Positions 8,107 to 16,153 of a stretch of 50,213 nucleotides of DNA are shown piece after piece. Source of the DNA: an uncultured Clostridia bacterium (GTDB lineage: Bacteria; Bacillota; Clostridia; Lachnospirales; CAG-274); the NCBI GenBank assembly GCA_947585865.1, contig CANPXH010000015.1, positions 1-50,213 of the forward strand, read 5' to 3'. Numbering within the stretch: the stretch's first letter is position 1; every line of letters begins with the position of its first letter. The notes under the pieces are model-generated. The model did not search any database and had not been told where the DNA came from. It saw nothing but the letters and a program-made list of their open reading frames with translations. Position numbers and translations under genes: made by a program.

Positions 8107-10701
8107 ATGAGTTTTTTGGAAAAGATATTCGGTAACTACAGTGATAAGGAAATAAAAAAAATAATGCCTACAGTCAAAAAGATCAACTCTTTGGAACCAC
8201 GCTTTGAAGCCTATACCGATGAGCAGCTCAGAGCCATGACGGATGAATTCAAGGACAGGCTCGCAAAGGGAGAGACTCTTGATGACATACTTCCCGAAGC
8301 TTTTGCGGTAGTGAGAGAGGCATCCAAAAGAGTATTGGGTCTTCGCCACTTTGACGTGCAGATGATAGGCGGCATAGTCCTTCATCAAGGCCGTATCGCC
8401 GAAATGAAAACAGGCGAAGGCAAAACTTTGGTATCCACCTGCCCCGCTTATCTCAACGCCCTTACGGGAAAGGGCGTGCATATCGTAACGGTCAATGAAT
8501 ATTTGGCTAAAAGAGATGCGGAAGAAATGGGCAAGATACATCAATTCCTCGGCTTGAGCGTAGGCGTTATATTCCACGATCAGGAAAAGGCCGAGCGCCA
8601 GGAGGCATATAACAGCGACATTACCTATGCCACCAATAACGAGCTTGGCTTTGATTATCTGAGAGATAATATGGTGGTATATGAAAAGGATCTTGTGCAA
8701 AGAGGCCTGCCCTTTGCCATTATAGATGAGGTAGACTCAATACTCATAGATGAGGCCAGAACTCCTCTTATCATTTCAGGCCAGTCAGACAAGTCCACAA
8801 AGCTGTATGAATTGGCCGACGTATTTGTAAAGAGCCTTAAAAAGGGCCGTATATTAAACGAAGACGAGGCTATGAATCCCCTTATAAGAGAGGAGCTCAA
8901 GGAGGAAGGCGACTTTGTTATAGACGAAAAAGGCAAGACCTCCACGCTCACTCAGGAGGGCGTTGCCAAGGCCGAGAAATACTTTAATGTAGAGAACCTT
9001 TCAGACCCTGACAATATGGCGCTCCAGCACCATATAAACAATGCCCTTAAGGCCAACTACAATATGTTCAAGGATAAAGACTATGTGACCGAAAACGACA
9101 AGGGCGAACCCGAAATAGTTATAGTAGATACATTCACAGGCCGTATGATGCCCGGCCGCAGATATTCCGACGGTTTGCATCAGGCCATAGAAGCCAAGGA
9201 GCATTTGGAAGTAAAGCGTGAAAGCAAGACTCTTGCTACAATCACCTTCCAGAATTTCTTCAACAAATACCAAAAGAAATCAGGCATGACAGGTACCGCT
9301 CAGACAGAGGAGCAGGAGTTCAGAGCCATATACGGCATGGACGTTGTGTGTATACCCACAAACGAACCTGTTATTCGTAAGGACTGGAACGATGTTGTGT
9401 ACCAAACCGAAAAGGCAAAGTTCGATGCCGTTGTGAAAGAGGTCGTGGAATCCCATGCCAAAGGACAGCCCGTGCTTGTAGGTACGGTCAATATAGAGAT
9501 ATCCGAAATGCTGGGAAACAGACTTAAAAGAGAAGGCATAAAGTGTGAGGTCCTCAACGCCAAGAACCACAGGCGTGAAGCTGAGATAGTTGCCAAAGCA
9601 GGAGAAATGGGCGCCGTTACAATAGCCACCAATATGGCAGGTAGAGGTACCGATATAAAGCTTGGCGAAGGAGTTGTGGAAACAGGCGGTCTTAAAATAA
9701 TAGGCACCGAAAGACACGAATCAAGACGTATCGACAATCAGCTGAGAGGCCGTTCCGGCCGTCAGGGAGATCCCGGCGAGTCCAGATTTTACCTGTCTCT
9801 TGAAGATGATCTTTTAAGGCTCTTCGGCTCAGAAAAGACAGGAGCTATGATAGCCAAATTGGGTCTTCCCGAAAACGAACCTATAGAAGCGGGGCTCCTT
9901 TCCAAGACCATAGAAAACGCTCAGAAGAAGGTAGAGGGCAACAACTTCTCGGCAAGAAAAAGGCTTTTGGACTACGATCAGGTAAATAATGAGCAGAGAG
10001 AAATAATATATGCCCAAAGAAGAGAAGTGCTCTCGGGCACCAATATAAACGACAAGATAATGGGTATGATAAAGTCCGTCATCACACGTCTGACAGACGA
10101 ATGCTGTTCCGACGAAGGCGACGTCACCCAATGGGATATGATAGGGCTTAACGAAAAGCTCAGAAACATATTCGGCTTTAGCGATATGTTCCTGCTCTCC
10201 GATGAAGACAAGGAAAATATTACAAAGGAAATACTTATAAACAGGATATATGACGCTGCCGTTGCAATATACGGCAAAAAGGAAGAAGACTTCGGCAGCG
10301 AAATGATGCGTGAGCTGGAAAGAGTCATTACGCTTAAGGTAGTGGACAGCAAGTGGATGGATCATATCGATGATATGGATCAGATGCGCCAGGGCATAAT
10401 GCTCCGCTCCTATGCTCAGAGGGACCCTCTTATCGACTATCAATTCATAAGCTATGATATGTTTGAAGAGCTGAACCACAACATACAGACGGACATCGTA
10501 AGGGGTCTGTTCCACATAAGAGTGGTAGTGCCCAACGAAGAGCCTAAGAGAGAGCAGGTCGCTCAGCCTATGGCTACCAACAGAGACGAATCCGCCGCCA
10601 ACACTCCCAAGAGAAGAGCAACGGCCAAGGTCGGCAGGAACGATCCGTGCCCTTGCGGCAGCGGCAAGAAATACAAGCATTGCTGCGGCAGAAGCGCATA
10701 A
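8107..10701 (+). CDS. secA: Preprotein translocase ATPase SecA
   Basis: 864 residues, full length. Motor of Sec-dependent export at the inner face of the membrane. It has Walker A GEGKT (103-107), the DEVD block ([21 protein letters not shown] region, about 205-225), the GRGTD motif VI area ([12 protein letters not shown]) and the C-terminal zinc-binding SecB/ribosome tail [14 protein letters not shown] (848-861). The ribosome binding site AGAGGTG precedes ATG 8107. It is followed by prfB, a common neighbour in Firmicutes, with a hairpin region between them. Confidence 0.98.
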   Translation: MSFLEKIFGNYSDKEIKKIMPTVKKINSLEPRFEAYTDEQLRAMTDEFKDRLAKGETLDDILPEAFAVVREASKRVLGLRHFDVQMIGGIVLHQGRIAEMKTGEGKTLVSTCPAYLNALTGKGVHIVTVNEYLAKRDAEEMGKIHQFLGLSVGVIFHDQEKAERQEAYNSDITYATNNELGFDYLRDNMVVYEKDLVQRGLPFAIIDEVDSILIDEARTPLIISGQSDKSTKLYELADVFVKSLKKGRILNEDEAMNPLIREELKEEGDFVIDEKGKTSTLTQEGVAKAEKYFNVENLSDPDNMALQHHINNALKANYNMFKDKDYVTENDKGEPEIVIVDTFTGRMMPGRRYSDGLHQAIEAKEHLEVKRESKTLATITFQNFFNKYQKKSGMTGTAQTEEQEFRAIYGMDVVCIPTNEPVIRKDWNDVVYQTEKAKFDAVVKEVVESHAKGQPVLVGTVNIEISEMLGNRLKREGIKCEVLNAKNHRREAEIVAKAGEMGAVTIATNMAGRGTDIKLGEGVVETGGLKIIGTERHESRRIDNQLRGRSGRQGDPGESRFYLSLEDDLLRLFGSEKTGAMIAKLGLPENEPIEAGLLSKTIENAQKKVEGNNFSARKRLLDYDQVNNEQREIIYAQRREVLSGTNINDKIMGMIKSVITRLTDECCSDEGDVTQWDMIGLNEKLRNIFGFSDMFLLSDEDKENITKEILINRIYDAAVAIYGKKEEDFGSEMMRELERVITLKVVDSKWMDHIDDMDQMRQGIMLRSYAQRDPLIDYQFISYDMFEELNHNIQTDIVRGLFHIRVVVPNEEPKREQVAQPMATNRDESAANTPKRRATAKVGRNDPCPCGSGKKYKHCCGRSA

Positions 10702-10781
10702 ACATATTTGGGAACGGTATAACATATCCCCTAAGAACGGATATCGATATATACGATCGGCTCATATCCGCCGAACAAAGG

Positions 10782-10824
10782 CCTGCCGTCACATCGGCAG
10801 GGCAAAGGGGCTTTGGCCCCTTTT
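10782..10824 (+). terminator. Tandem hairpins between secA and prfB (attenuator or terminator)
   Basis: CCTGCCG/CGGCAGG (10782-10788 with 10795-10801) is followed by AAAGGGGC-TTTG-GCCCCTTTT (10804-10824). The second hairpin ends in only four U, so it may terminate partially and let some secA transcription reach prfB. Confidence 0.55.
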
Positions 10825-10883
10825 ACCCAAGTATAGCAGCATTAAGCAGAGGCTGCCAATTTAAAATAAAAAGGACTGATATT

Positions 10884-11990
10884 ATGATACTGGAGCTTGA
10901 GCAGATGGCAACAGAGCTTGCCCCATATTCAAAAAGCGTTGAAGAATTAGGCGCCGCCTTACATATAGACGAAGCAAAGGAAAAGGTCGAAGAGCTTGAG
11001 GAAATAGCAGGCGACCCGGATTTTTGGAACGATATGGACAAGGCGCAGGGTATTTTGCAGCAGACAAAGCAGCTAAAGGATAAGATAGCGGGCTATGAGG
11101 GTCTTGTATCTGACTATGAGGATATTATGACCATTATAGAAATGGGCAACGAAGAGGATGATGAGAGCATAGTGCCGGAAGCAAAGGAGCTTCGCAGCAA
11201 ATTTGAAGAGAAATTCGAGCATTTCAGGATATCTACTCTTCTCACAGGGCAATACGATCACTGCAATGCAATAGTCACGCTTCATTCAGGCGCAGGCGGT
11301 ACAGAGGCATGCGACTGGGTGTCCATGCTCTATCGTATGTACAGCCGCTGGGTGGAAAAAAACGGCTTCGGCTTTGAGCTGATGGACTATCTGGAAGGCG
11401 ATGAAGCAGGCATAAAATCCGTTACATTTATGGTGACGGGAGAAAATGCCTATGGCTATTTAAAAGGAGAAAAAGGCATACACAGGCTTGTGCGCATATC
11501 TCCCTTCGACTCCAACGGCAGGCGCCACACTTCATTTGCAAGCTGTGACGTTATGCCCGAATTGGATGACGACATAGAAATAGACATCGATCCCGATGAC
11601 CTGAGGATAGATACCTACCGTTCAAGCGGCGCAGGCGGCCAGCACGTCAACAAGACATCCTCCGCCATAAGGATAACTCACATACCTACCAATATAGTTG
11701 TGCAGTGCCAAAATGAAAGAAGCCAGTTTCAAAACAAGGATATGGCCATGAAAATGCTGAGAGCCAAGCTCTATGAACTTAAGCTGAAGGAACAAGGCCA
11801 AATGCTTGAAGATATAAGAGGCGAGGTAAAGGATATCGCTTGGGGCTCACAGATACGAAGCTATGTGTTCCATCCCTACAATATGATAAAGGATCACAGA
11901 ACAGGCGCAGAGACCGCCAACGTTCAGCCTGTTATGGACGGTGATCTTGAAATGTATATAAACGCCTATCTTAAATGGATAAACAAATAA
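10884..11990 (+). CDS. prfB: Peptide chain release factor 2
   Basis: 368 residues. Recognises UGA and UAA stop codons and releases the peptide. The tripeptide anticodon SPF is in RISPFDSNGRRH and the catalytic GGQ is in SSGAGGQHVNKT. ATG 10884 (MILELEQMA) is chosen because it gives the usual length and follows AAGGA. The frame is open upstream to 10647, but that part overlaps secA and is not RF2-like. The programmed +1 frameshift site (CUU UGA C) found in many prfB genes is absent; the gene is one uninterrupted frame. The stop codon is UAA. Confidence 0.96.
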   Translation: MILELEQMATELAPYSKSVEELGAALHIDEAKEKVEELEEIAGDPDFWNDMDKAQGILQQTKQLKDKIAGYEGLVSDYEDIMTIIEMGNEEDDESIVPEAKELRSKFEEKFEHFRISTLLTGQYDHCNAIVTLHSGAGGTEACDWVSMLYRMYSRWVEKNGFGFELMDYLEGDEAGIKSVTFMVTGENAYGYLKGEKGIHRLVRISPFDSNGRRHTSFASCDVMPELDDDIEIDIDPDDLRIDTYRSSGAGGQHVNKTSSAIRITHIPTNIVVQCQNERSQFQNKDMAMKMLRAKLYELKLKEQGQMLEDIRGEVKDIAWGSQIRSYVFHPYNMIKDHRTGAETANVQPVMDGDLEMYINAYLKWINK

Positions 11991-14765
11991 AGAGCAGCGC
12001 TTACCGTAAACAGCGTTGTATCCCAATTCAAAAGCAGCGATTATCCCGAAAAGCTCCTTGGAGAAGCCGAAGGCGCCTTAGATGCTTTCGTTATGAACTA
12101 TGTAATGAGAAACCTTGAAAATAGCCTCAAGAATAATGAGGAGTTCATTGAGAAAGGCTTTGACGCAGTAAAGGATAACAAGACCTGGATGGAGTCAATA
12201 AAAGAAGACGCCAAAAAGATAGGAGAAGATGCTGCAAATACCCTGCTCAATAAAGGAGGCAATATAGTCATAAGCGATTTGTTAGCCGCTTCGTTAGAGC
12301 CCTTGAGCCAAAAGATAGATGAGGCTCGGGAGAAGAGCAAAGAGAGTATGCTTAAGAGCATGAAGGAAGTCAAAAAATTCAGAGAAGAGATCGAAGCTAT
12401 GGAGAAGGAGGCTCCTATAGAATACGGCACATATGAAGTAGAGGTCAAAGAGGCTCCTCCAATGTTCGGCGAAAGAGAAAACGCTCTTGCAAGAGACAGA
12501 TTTAACAGCGACGAAGAATATCTTAACGCTCTTACGGCCGCTCTTGAGGAAAAGGAGGCCATTATTGCCGATAATGACAAATTAAAGGCGGAAATGGAAG
12601 CCGATCTGGCAAGGCTTGAGCAAAAAGCAAACAAGCATCATGAAATAGAATATACCATAGGACAAAGATATGAAGAAATAGACCATAAGTATAGCTATAT
12701 CAATGATTATGATTCCTCTAAAAAGTTTAAAGAATTAATTGATTTAGACAGAGCTTTTTCAAACGTTCCTTATGTATTGGGCAATAATAATAAAATAAGA
12801 GAAAATGAACGCAAGATGAAAGAAAGAGATGCCAATCGTGCCCTTCTTACTGAGGAAATAGAAAAATTAAAAGCAGAAAATAAAAAGTACATAGAGGATT
12901 TTGACAAAAAGGCGGCATATGTGGAAAACAACATTAAAACCAAGGGCGGTTTTGTAGGTATGCCTTCCACCAAAATAGTAGGCAAAAAGTGTACTATGCA
13001 AGAGATCAATGATATGGCATATTTTCGCAATCACTTAGAAGAATATGTCGAGAGCGCACAAAATATGAAAAAATTGCTTGAGGATGAGCAGAAGAAGAGG
13101 ATCAAAAATTATACCGATAATCCATTAATTAAAAAAGGCCCTCAAATCATTAATTCTTTAGGCTTTTATTCAAAGGAAAAGGAAATAAGGACCAATTATA
13201 AAGAATTTCTTACTCTTGTTTTGGATGCTATCGACAAGGAAAAGGAAGAGCCGGGAGCTTTTGATAAGCTTATAAACAGTGACAGCTTTACCGTAAAGGG
13301 CCTTATATCCGATTCAAAGGTAGAGATCACCGATACTATGAGAGTGATCGCCCGCAATGCCAGGGATTTTGAAGAGGTAAGAGATGTCATTGCAAAAAAG
13401 GGCACCTTGGATAATTTGGTTGACAATGAATTTGTAACACTTCAGGATGATCTTACCGGTGACGATGGGCTGAACTACCTTGGTACTCTTCTTGACAACA
13501 GTATCCGAGACGCCAAGGAAAAAATAATTAAAAGACTCGGCGATAAGCTTGACGCTGAAATAGACGAAATGAGAAAATACATTGTCAGCGTAAATGACTA
13601 TTTCAATGCTGCTGTAGGTAAAGAAATGAAGGCCTATGATCAGACTCAAAATGCCATTAATATGGAAAAGCAGCATGAGCAGCAGCTTTATAAGGATCTG
13701 CTGGACAAGGCATCTCTTGACCGTCAGTATGCTCTTGCCTATGACGACATAGATAAAAAATTAACCGAGGGCATAGATGAAACAAGTAAAAATCTCAAGG
13801 AAGAGACCTTGGCCATAAAGAAGGAGATAGAAAATGTAAAGCTGAATATGGCAAAGGCGCAGCTTATAAAGGATGTAGACGATGCCTACAATATCGCTAA
13901 GGGAAAAGAGCCCTTTGTTATCGGATTAGACAGGGTGAATTTTGGAAAATCATATTCAGACAGCGGTGCGCCTCTTTCAGAAGGTTTATCAAGAGAAAGC
14001 CTGCTGACAAATATGGTAGGCGATACCTCTGCGTCATCTCAGAAGATCATCGATTCTGTATACATAAACGGTATTACCGCCAGAGAATATTACAAAGGCG
14101 CTCACAGCGGCGAAAACCTGACCGATGACCAAATAAAGGAAGAGCTGGGCAAGGATATGATGCTTTTGGCAAATAATGCCTACGGCATTGATATTAAGAA
14201 CAGATCGCAGCTTGAAGGCAATGTCATATCCGTTAAGGAGGATGGCGTTATGCGTGCTGTCATATTTGATAACGTCTTTACCAAGGATATTGATAACCTT
14301 AAGGCTCCCGCTAAGCCATCTGAACCAAGCAAATGGTTCAAGAGCCAGGAAAAATACGAAAACCAGCTGATTGAATACAGAAGCAAGATGGATGCTTATG
14401 AACAGGAAAAGAAAGAGTATGACTTCTATGCAAGATTTGCCAAAAAGGGAACTGCCGAATATGATTTCTACAAGAGCGCAGCGGACAGGATCGCCAAAAG
14501 CAACAGCTTTGCAGAGCAAATGTGCCGCAATATGAACACGATGACGGAATCCGAAATACAGGAAAGAATAAATAAAAATTCCGTTTTGTTTGCCGACGCC
14601 AATGAGAACGCTAAGCAGTACAAGGATGTAAACCCGGTTGTGAGAAGAGGTATATCCGAGCTTACAAAGGTTTCTTCAACGGGAAGAAAAAATGTATCTC
14701 CGGAGCACAAAACTCAGCCTAATGTACATAAGGAGGCTGCCGATAAGGGTATTCAGCCTAAATAA
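11991..14765 (+). CDS. Large coiled-coil protein of unknown function; start uncertain
   Basis: The first in-frame ATG is at 12093 (890 residues), but the frame is open back to 11991, immediately after the prfB stop and in the same frame as prfB. That upstream stretch translates to protein-like sequence (for example SSDYPEKLLGEAEGALDAF), has no ATG, GTG or TTG in frame, and no ribosome binding site sits at the usual distance from ATG 12093. The protein is acidic and Lys/Glu-rich, has no signal peptide or membrane segment, and contains long heptad-rich regions (about residues 60-280 and 480-620 from ATG 12093). The C-terminal part (about 620-890) looks more globular, followed by a polar tail. 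No family is recognised. It may be a 5'-truncated gene fused behind prfB, or be reached by readthrough or coupling. A strong terminator follows. Confidence 0.7.
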   Translation, partial: RAALTVNSVVSQFKSSDYPEKLLGEAEGALDAFVMNYVMRNLENSLKNNEEFIEKGFDAVKDNKTWMESIKEDAKKIGEDAANTLLNKGGNIVISDLLAASLEPLSQKIDEAREKSKESMLKSMKEVKKFREEIEAMEKEAPIEYGTYEVEVKEAPPMFGERENALARDRFNSDEEYLNALTAALEEKEAIIADNDKLKAEMEADLARLEQKANKHHEIEYTIGQRYEEIDHKYSYINDYDSSKKFKELIDLDRAFSNVPYVLGNNNKIRENERKMKERDANRALLTEEIEKLKAENKKYIEDFDKKAAYVENNIKTKGGFVGMPSTKIVGKKCTMQEINDMAYFRNHLEEYVESAQNMKKLLEDEQKKRIKNYTDNPLIKKGPQIINSLGFYSKEKEIRTNYKEFLTLVLDAIDKEKEEPGAFDKLINSDSFTVKGLISDSKVEITDTMRVIARNARDFEEVRDVIAKKGTLDNLVDNEFVTLQDDLTGDDGLNYLGTLLDNSIRDAKEKIIKRLGDKLDAEIDEMRKYIVSVNDYFNAAVGKEMKAYDQTQNAINMEKQHEQQLYKDLLDKASLDRQYALAYDDIDKKLTEGIDETSKNLKEETLAIKKEIENVKLNMAKAQLIKDVDDAYNIAKGKEPFVIGLDRVNFGKSYSDSGAPLSEGLSRESLLTNMVGDTSASSQKIIDSVYINGITAREYYKGAHSGENLTDDQIKEELGKDMMLLANNAYGIDIKNRSQLEGNVISVKEDGVMRAVIFDNVFTKDIDNLKAPAKPSEPSKWFKSQEKYENQLIEYRSKMDAYEQEKKEYDFYARFAKKGTAEYDFYKSAADRIAKSNSFAEQMCRNMNTMTESEIQERINKNSVLFADANENAKQYKDVNPVVRRGISELTKVSSTGRKNVSPEHKTQPNVHKEAADKGIQPK

Positions 14766-14778
14766 TATAGGGCATAAA

Positions 14779-14816
14779 TAAATGTTGAGGCGTAAAAGCC
14801 TCAACATTTATTTTTT
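14779..14816 (+). terminator. Terminator of the coiled-coil gene
   Basis: TAAATGTTGAGGC (14779-14791) pairs perfectly with GCCTCAACATTTA (14798-14810), followed by six U. Very strong. Confidence 0.92.
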
Positions 14817-14821
14817 GTACA

Positions 14822-14853
14822 AAAAAAGGCAGTCACATTCGTATCGATGTGAC
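14822..14853 (-). terminator. Terminator of the rpsF-ssb-rpsR operon
   Basis: On the minus strand GTCACAT and ATGTGAC (14832-14838 with 14847-14853) form the stem, and TGCC followed by seven U gives the tail. It lies just after rpsR. Confidence 0.75.
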
Positions 14854-14865
14854 CGACCCCTTTTA

Positions 14866-15096
14866 TTATTCTGCGATATAAGCCATAAGAGCAACGTGTC
14901 TTGCTCTCTTTATAGCAGTAGTCAGTAATCTCTGATGCTTAGCGCAGTTACCTGTGATCCTTCTTGGAAGTATCTTGCCTCTTTCGGATACATATCTGCG
15001 TAACTTAGCTACATCCTTATAATCTATAGAAGCTGCCTTATCTACACAAAAGGCACAAACCTTCTTCTTTCTGCGACCACGCTTTTTATTGATCAT
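14866..15096 (-). CDS. rpsR: Small-subunit ribosomal protein bS18
   Basis: 76 residues, standard length. It has the basic N-terminus [10 protein letters not shown], the conserved [19 protein letters not shown] and the GNCAKHQR box. Cys residues in CAFC plus GNCAKH fit the zinc-binding (C+) form of S18 rather than the Cys-free paralogue. It is the third gene of the classical rpsF-ssb-rpsR operon; AGGAGG precedes the start. Confidence 0.97.
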   Translation of the reverse strand: MINKKRGRRKKKVCAFCVDKAASIDYKDVAKLRRYVSERGKILPRRITGNCAKHQRLLTTAIKRARHVALMAYIAE

Positions 15097-15128
15097 GCTA
15101 AAGACCTCCTTACATAAAAATCAAACTC

Positions 15129-15563
15129 TTAGAATGGTAAATCCTCGTCATCCGTATCGCTGTCCACACTGTAGAAGCCCTCGGGCTGAGCAGAAGTCGG
15201 AGCGGACTTAGGCGCTGAATAATTGCTTGCGGCGCCATCGTTCCTGCTTTCGCAAAAATCAAATTCATCAATGACAACATCTGTGGAATATCTCTTGCTG
15301 CCTGACTGATCTGTATATTCGCTTACCTGCAATCTGCCTGTAACAGCGATCCTGTTGCCCTTGTGAAAATACTGGCCTATGGTTTCGGCTCTTCTGCCGA
15401 AGCACACGCAATTAATGAAATCCACATTTCTTTCATTGCTGTCTCTTCTGACAGGCCTGTCAACGGCAATGGCAAATCTGCACACTGCCATAGGCTCAGC
15501 ACTCTGTGTAAATCTGACCTCGGGATCTCTCGCCATACGACCCAATAACATTACTTTGTTCAT
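15129..15563 (-). CDS. ssb: Single-stranded DNA-binding protein
   Basis: 144 residues. An N-terminal OB fold (about 1-105, beginning MNKVMLLGRMARDPEVRFT), a short low-complexity linker with Ser/Ala/Pro, and the acidic protein-interaction tip ending DEDLPF. It lies between rpsF and rpsR, the arrangement found throughout Firmicutes. It binds and protects ssDNA during replication and repair. Confidence 0.97.
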   Translation of the reverse strand: MNKVMLLGRMARDPEVRFTQSAEPMAVCRFAIAVDRPVRRDSNERNVDFINCVCFGRRAETIGQYFHKGNRIAVTGRLQVSEYTDQSGSKRYSTDVVIDEFDFCESRNDGAASNYSAPKSAPTSAQPEGFYSVDSDTDDEDLPF

Positions 15564-15580
15564 AAAGCGACCTCCTTAAA

Positions 15581-15871
15581 TCAATCTTCTTCCTGAGCAA
15601 CGATCAAGTAACGAAGTACATTTTCCTTAATACGCATACGAGATTCTATCTCCGCAGGAGCAGTAGGCTCTGCGCTGAAGGTAATGAATGTGTAGTAGCC
15701 TTCCGTAAGCTTCTGAATTTCGTAAGCAAGTCTGCGTTTACCCCAATCGTCAACATTTTCCACAGTACCGCCGAATCTCTCTATAAGAGCCTTAACGGAA
15801 TCCTTTTCCGCAGTCAATGCTTCCTCTTCTAAATTAGGGGATAAAACTAAAGCAAGTTCATACTTTTTCAT
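15581..15871 (-). CDS. rpsF: Small-subunit ribosomal protein bS6
   Basis: 96 residues. The KYELALVLSPNLEEEALTAEKDSVKALIERFGG start, WGKRRLAYEI core and VLRYLIV end are typical of S6, which pairs with S18 on the 30S platform. The ribosome binding site AAAGGAGGTGC is followed by ATG 15871. First gene of the operon, expressed from the promoter at 15949-15977. Confidence 0.97.
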   Translation of the reverse strand: MKKYELALVLSPNLEEEALTAEKDSVKALIERFGGTVENVDDWGKRRLAYEIQKLTEGYYTFITFSAEPTAPAEIESRMRIKENVLRYLIVAQEED

Positions 15872-15884
15872 TGTTTTGCACCTC

Positions 15885-15930
15885 CTTTTGGTCTTTGGCC
15901 CTCACCCTATGTGAGAGCAAGGATGTACGC
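15885..15930 (-). promoter_or_regulatory. Possible S6:S18 autoregulatory leader hairpin
   Basis: In the rpsF 5' UTR, CTCTCAC and GTGAGGG (minus strand, about 15900-15917) form a stem-loop followed by GGCCAAAG. S6:S18 complexes bind a leader RNA in many bacteria. The position fits, but I did not match the conserved bulge with certainty. Confidence 0.4.
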
Positions 15931-15948
15931 ATTCTGCGCACAAATGTC

Positions 15949-15977
15949 ATTTTACCATATGATGTAAAATAAGTCAA
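15949..15977 (-). promoter_or_regulatory. Promoter of rpsF-ssb-rpsR
   Basis: Minus strand TTGACT (15972-15977), 17 bp, TAAAAT (15949-15954). The second MITE copy begins only about 10 bp upstream of the -35 box. Confidence 0.8.
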
Positions 15978-15986
15978 GTATTATTT

Positions 15987-16136
15987 AACCGACTAAGTAA
16001 GTTCCCCGCCTCTTAGGCGGTGGATCCTTACTATTGTATTCGGCAAAAGTACAAGCTCCTGCTGAATGCAAAAGCTTCATCAGAAGCCGTCGGTTATGAG
16101 TACATAGCGCAGGCGCAGTACGAATATTCTTGACTT
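15987..16136 (-). mobile_element. IS200/IS605-like MITE, copy 2
   Basis: Same architecture as the element at 161-314 but on the opposite strand. Outer pairing AACCGAC/GTCGGTT; hairpins GGCTTC/GAAGC, an imperfect stem around ATTCAGCAGG and CCGCCT/AGGCGG. Stem changes relative to copy 1 preserve pairing (TT/AA to CT/AG in the end hairpin; GGCTTT/AAAGCC to GGCTTC/GAAGC). The AGTCAAGAATATTCGTACT end is shared with copy 1. It lies between the rpsF promoter and the pectate lyase gene and carries no open frame. Confidence 0.6.
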
Positions 16137-16153
16137 GAATGAATTAACGGAGC

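Noticed and set aside
10647..10883. Upstream extension of prfB by 79 codons
   Set aside because: It overlaps secA, contains the secA-prfB hairpins, and does not resemble the RF2 N-terminus; ATG 10884 gives the normal length.
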